Of a stretch of 7,060 nucleotides of DNA, positions 6,824 through 7,060 are shown piece after piece; the stretch's first letter is position 1, and every line of letters starts with the position of its first letter. Origin of the DNA: Chloroflexota bacterium (lineage in GTDB: Bacteria > Chloroflexota > Anaerolineae > Anaerolineales > UBA11657); the NCBI GenBank assembly GCA_003670425.1, contig QWRL01000122.1, forward strand, positions 1-7,060, given 5' to 3'. The notes below the pieces were generated by a model, which was not told where the DNA came from, made no database searches, and saw only the letters and a program-made list of their open reading frames with translations. Both the position numbers and the translations under genes were made by a program.

Positions 6824-7060
6824 TCAACTCAGCGCGTACCCATCCACTGTGACGCCCAGCCCGTCTGCGATGCGGTTGACGTAGGCAAAGTAGCTCACAG
6901 TCTGGTTGAGGTCCAATATGCTGCGGTCATCCAGGCCGGCTGCGCGCAGTGCCTGCATGTCCGCTGCGCGCAGCGCGCCGGGATCGCGCGTCAGCGTGTC
7001 TGCGTAGTCCAGCATGGCGCGCTGGCGCGCGCTAAGGTCTGCGCTGCGGTCGTCCTGCTC
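6824..7060 (-). CDS. AhpD-like peroxidase-related enzyme, C-terminal part (5' end outside window)
   Basis: Seventy-eight C-terminal residues are visible; the frame stays open to the right edge and the true start lies beyond 7060. The ATG at 7015 is internal: the codons before it (LSARQRA, then MLDYADTLTRDP) continue the same conserved segment. The pattern LSxRxRAMLDYAxxLTRDP, then LRAAGLDDRSILDL, then SYFAYVNRIADGLGV matches, as I remember it, the C-terminus of uncharacterised peroxidase-related enzymes in the carboxymuconolactone decarboxylase/AhpD superfamily. The catalytic CxxC region would be upstream and is not visible, so redox activity cannot be judged here. It ends in TGA, which shows that TGA is used as a stop in this genome. 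It converges on the chemoreceptor gene. Confidence 0.65.
   Translation of the reverse strand, partial: EQDDRSADLSARQRAMLDYADTLTRDPGALRAADMQALRAAGLDDRSILDLNQTVSYFAYVNRIADGLGVTVDGYALS

Overview
The window reads as a GC-rich chromosomal segment of a motile, aerobic, probably Gram-negative bacterium. The evidence is a form I (Mo/Cu) carbon monoxide dehydrogenase operon plus a two-membrane-segment chemoreceptor with a large extracytoplasmic domain. I cannot assign a taxon: the CODH subunits resemble proteobacterial ones (for example Oligotropha/Afipia carboxidovorans, from memory), but the receptor's signalling domain is of a kind also found in other Gram-negative phyla.

Positions 1-3283 (minus strand) hold coxM-coxS-coxL in the canonical order: FAD subunit, [2Fe-2S] subunit, then molybdopterin/Cu subunit. 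CoxL leaves the window at position 1 after 579 codons. It carries the form I active-site motif AYRCSFR. Together the three proteins would oxidise CO to CO2 and feed electrons to the respiratory chain. The most notable point is that coxL, which has a good Shine-Dalgarno and ATG, has an in-frame TGA at codon 21 (1676-1678), while the next 558 codons look intact and conserved. This may be a recent nonsense mutation, a base-call error, or a case of stop-and-restart at the TTG that directly follows. The leader upstream of coxM (3284-3423) holds a strong Shine-Dalgarno, a 13-bp palindrome and a plausible extended -10 promoter.

Positions 3424-4935 (minus strand) encode a 14-segment MFS drug exporter of the DHA2 (EmrB/QacA) type. 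It is transcribed divergently from a methyl-accepting chemotaxis protein at 5207-6709 (plus strand). The region between them contains a possible exporter promoter with a 15-bp dyad in its -35/-10 spacer, and an extended -10 element for the receptor.

Positions 6710-6823 are a GC-rich, dyad-rich gap between convergent genes. From 6824 to the right edge (minus strand) is the C-terminal part of an AhpD-like peroxidase-related enzyme.

I found no RNA gene, mobile element, CRISPR array or clear novel system. The exporter, receptor and peroxidase have no obvious functional link to CO oxidation.
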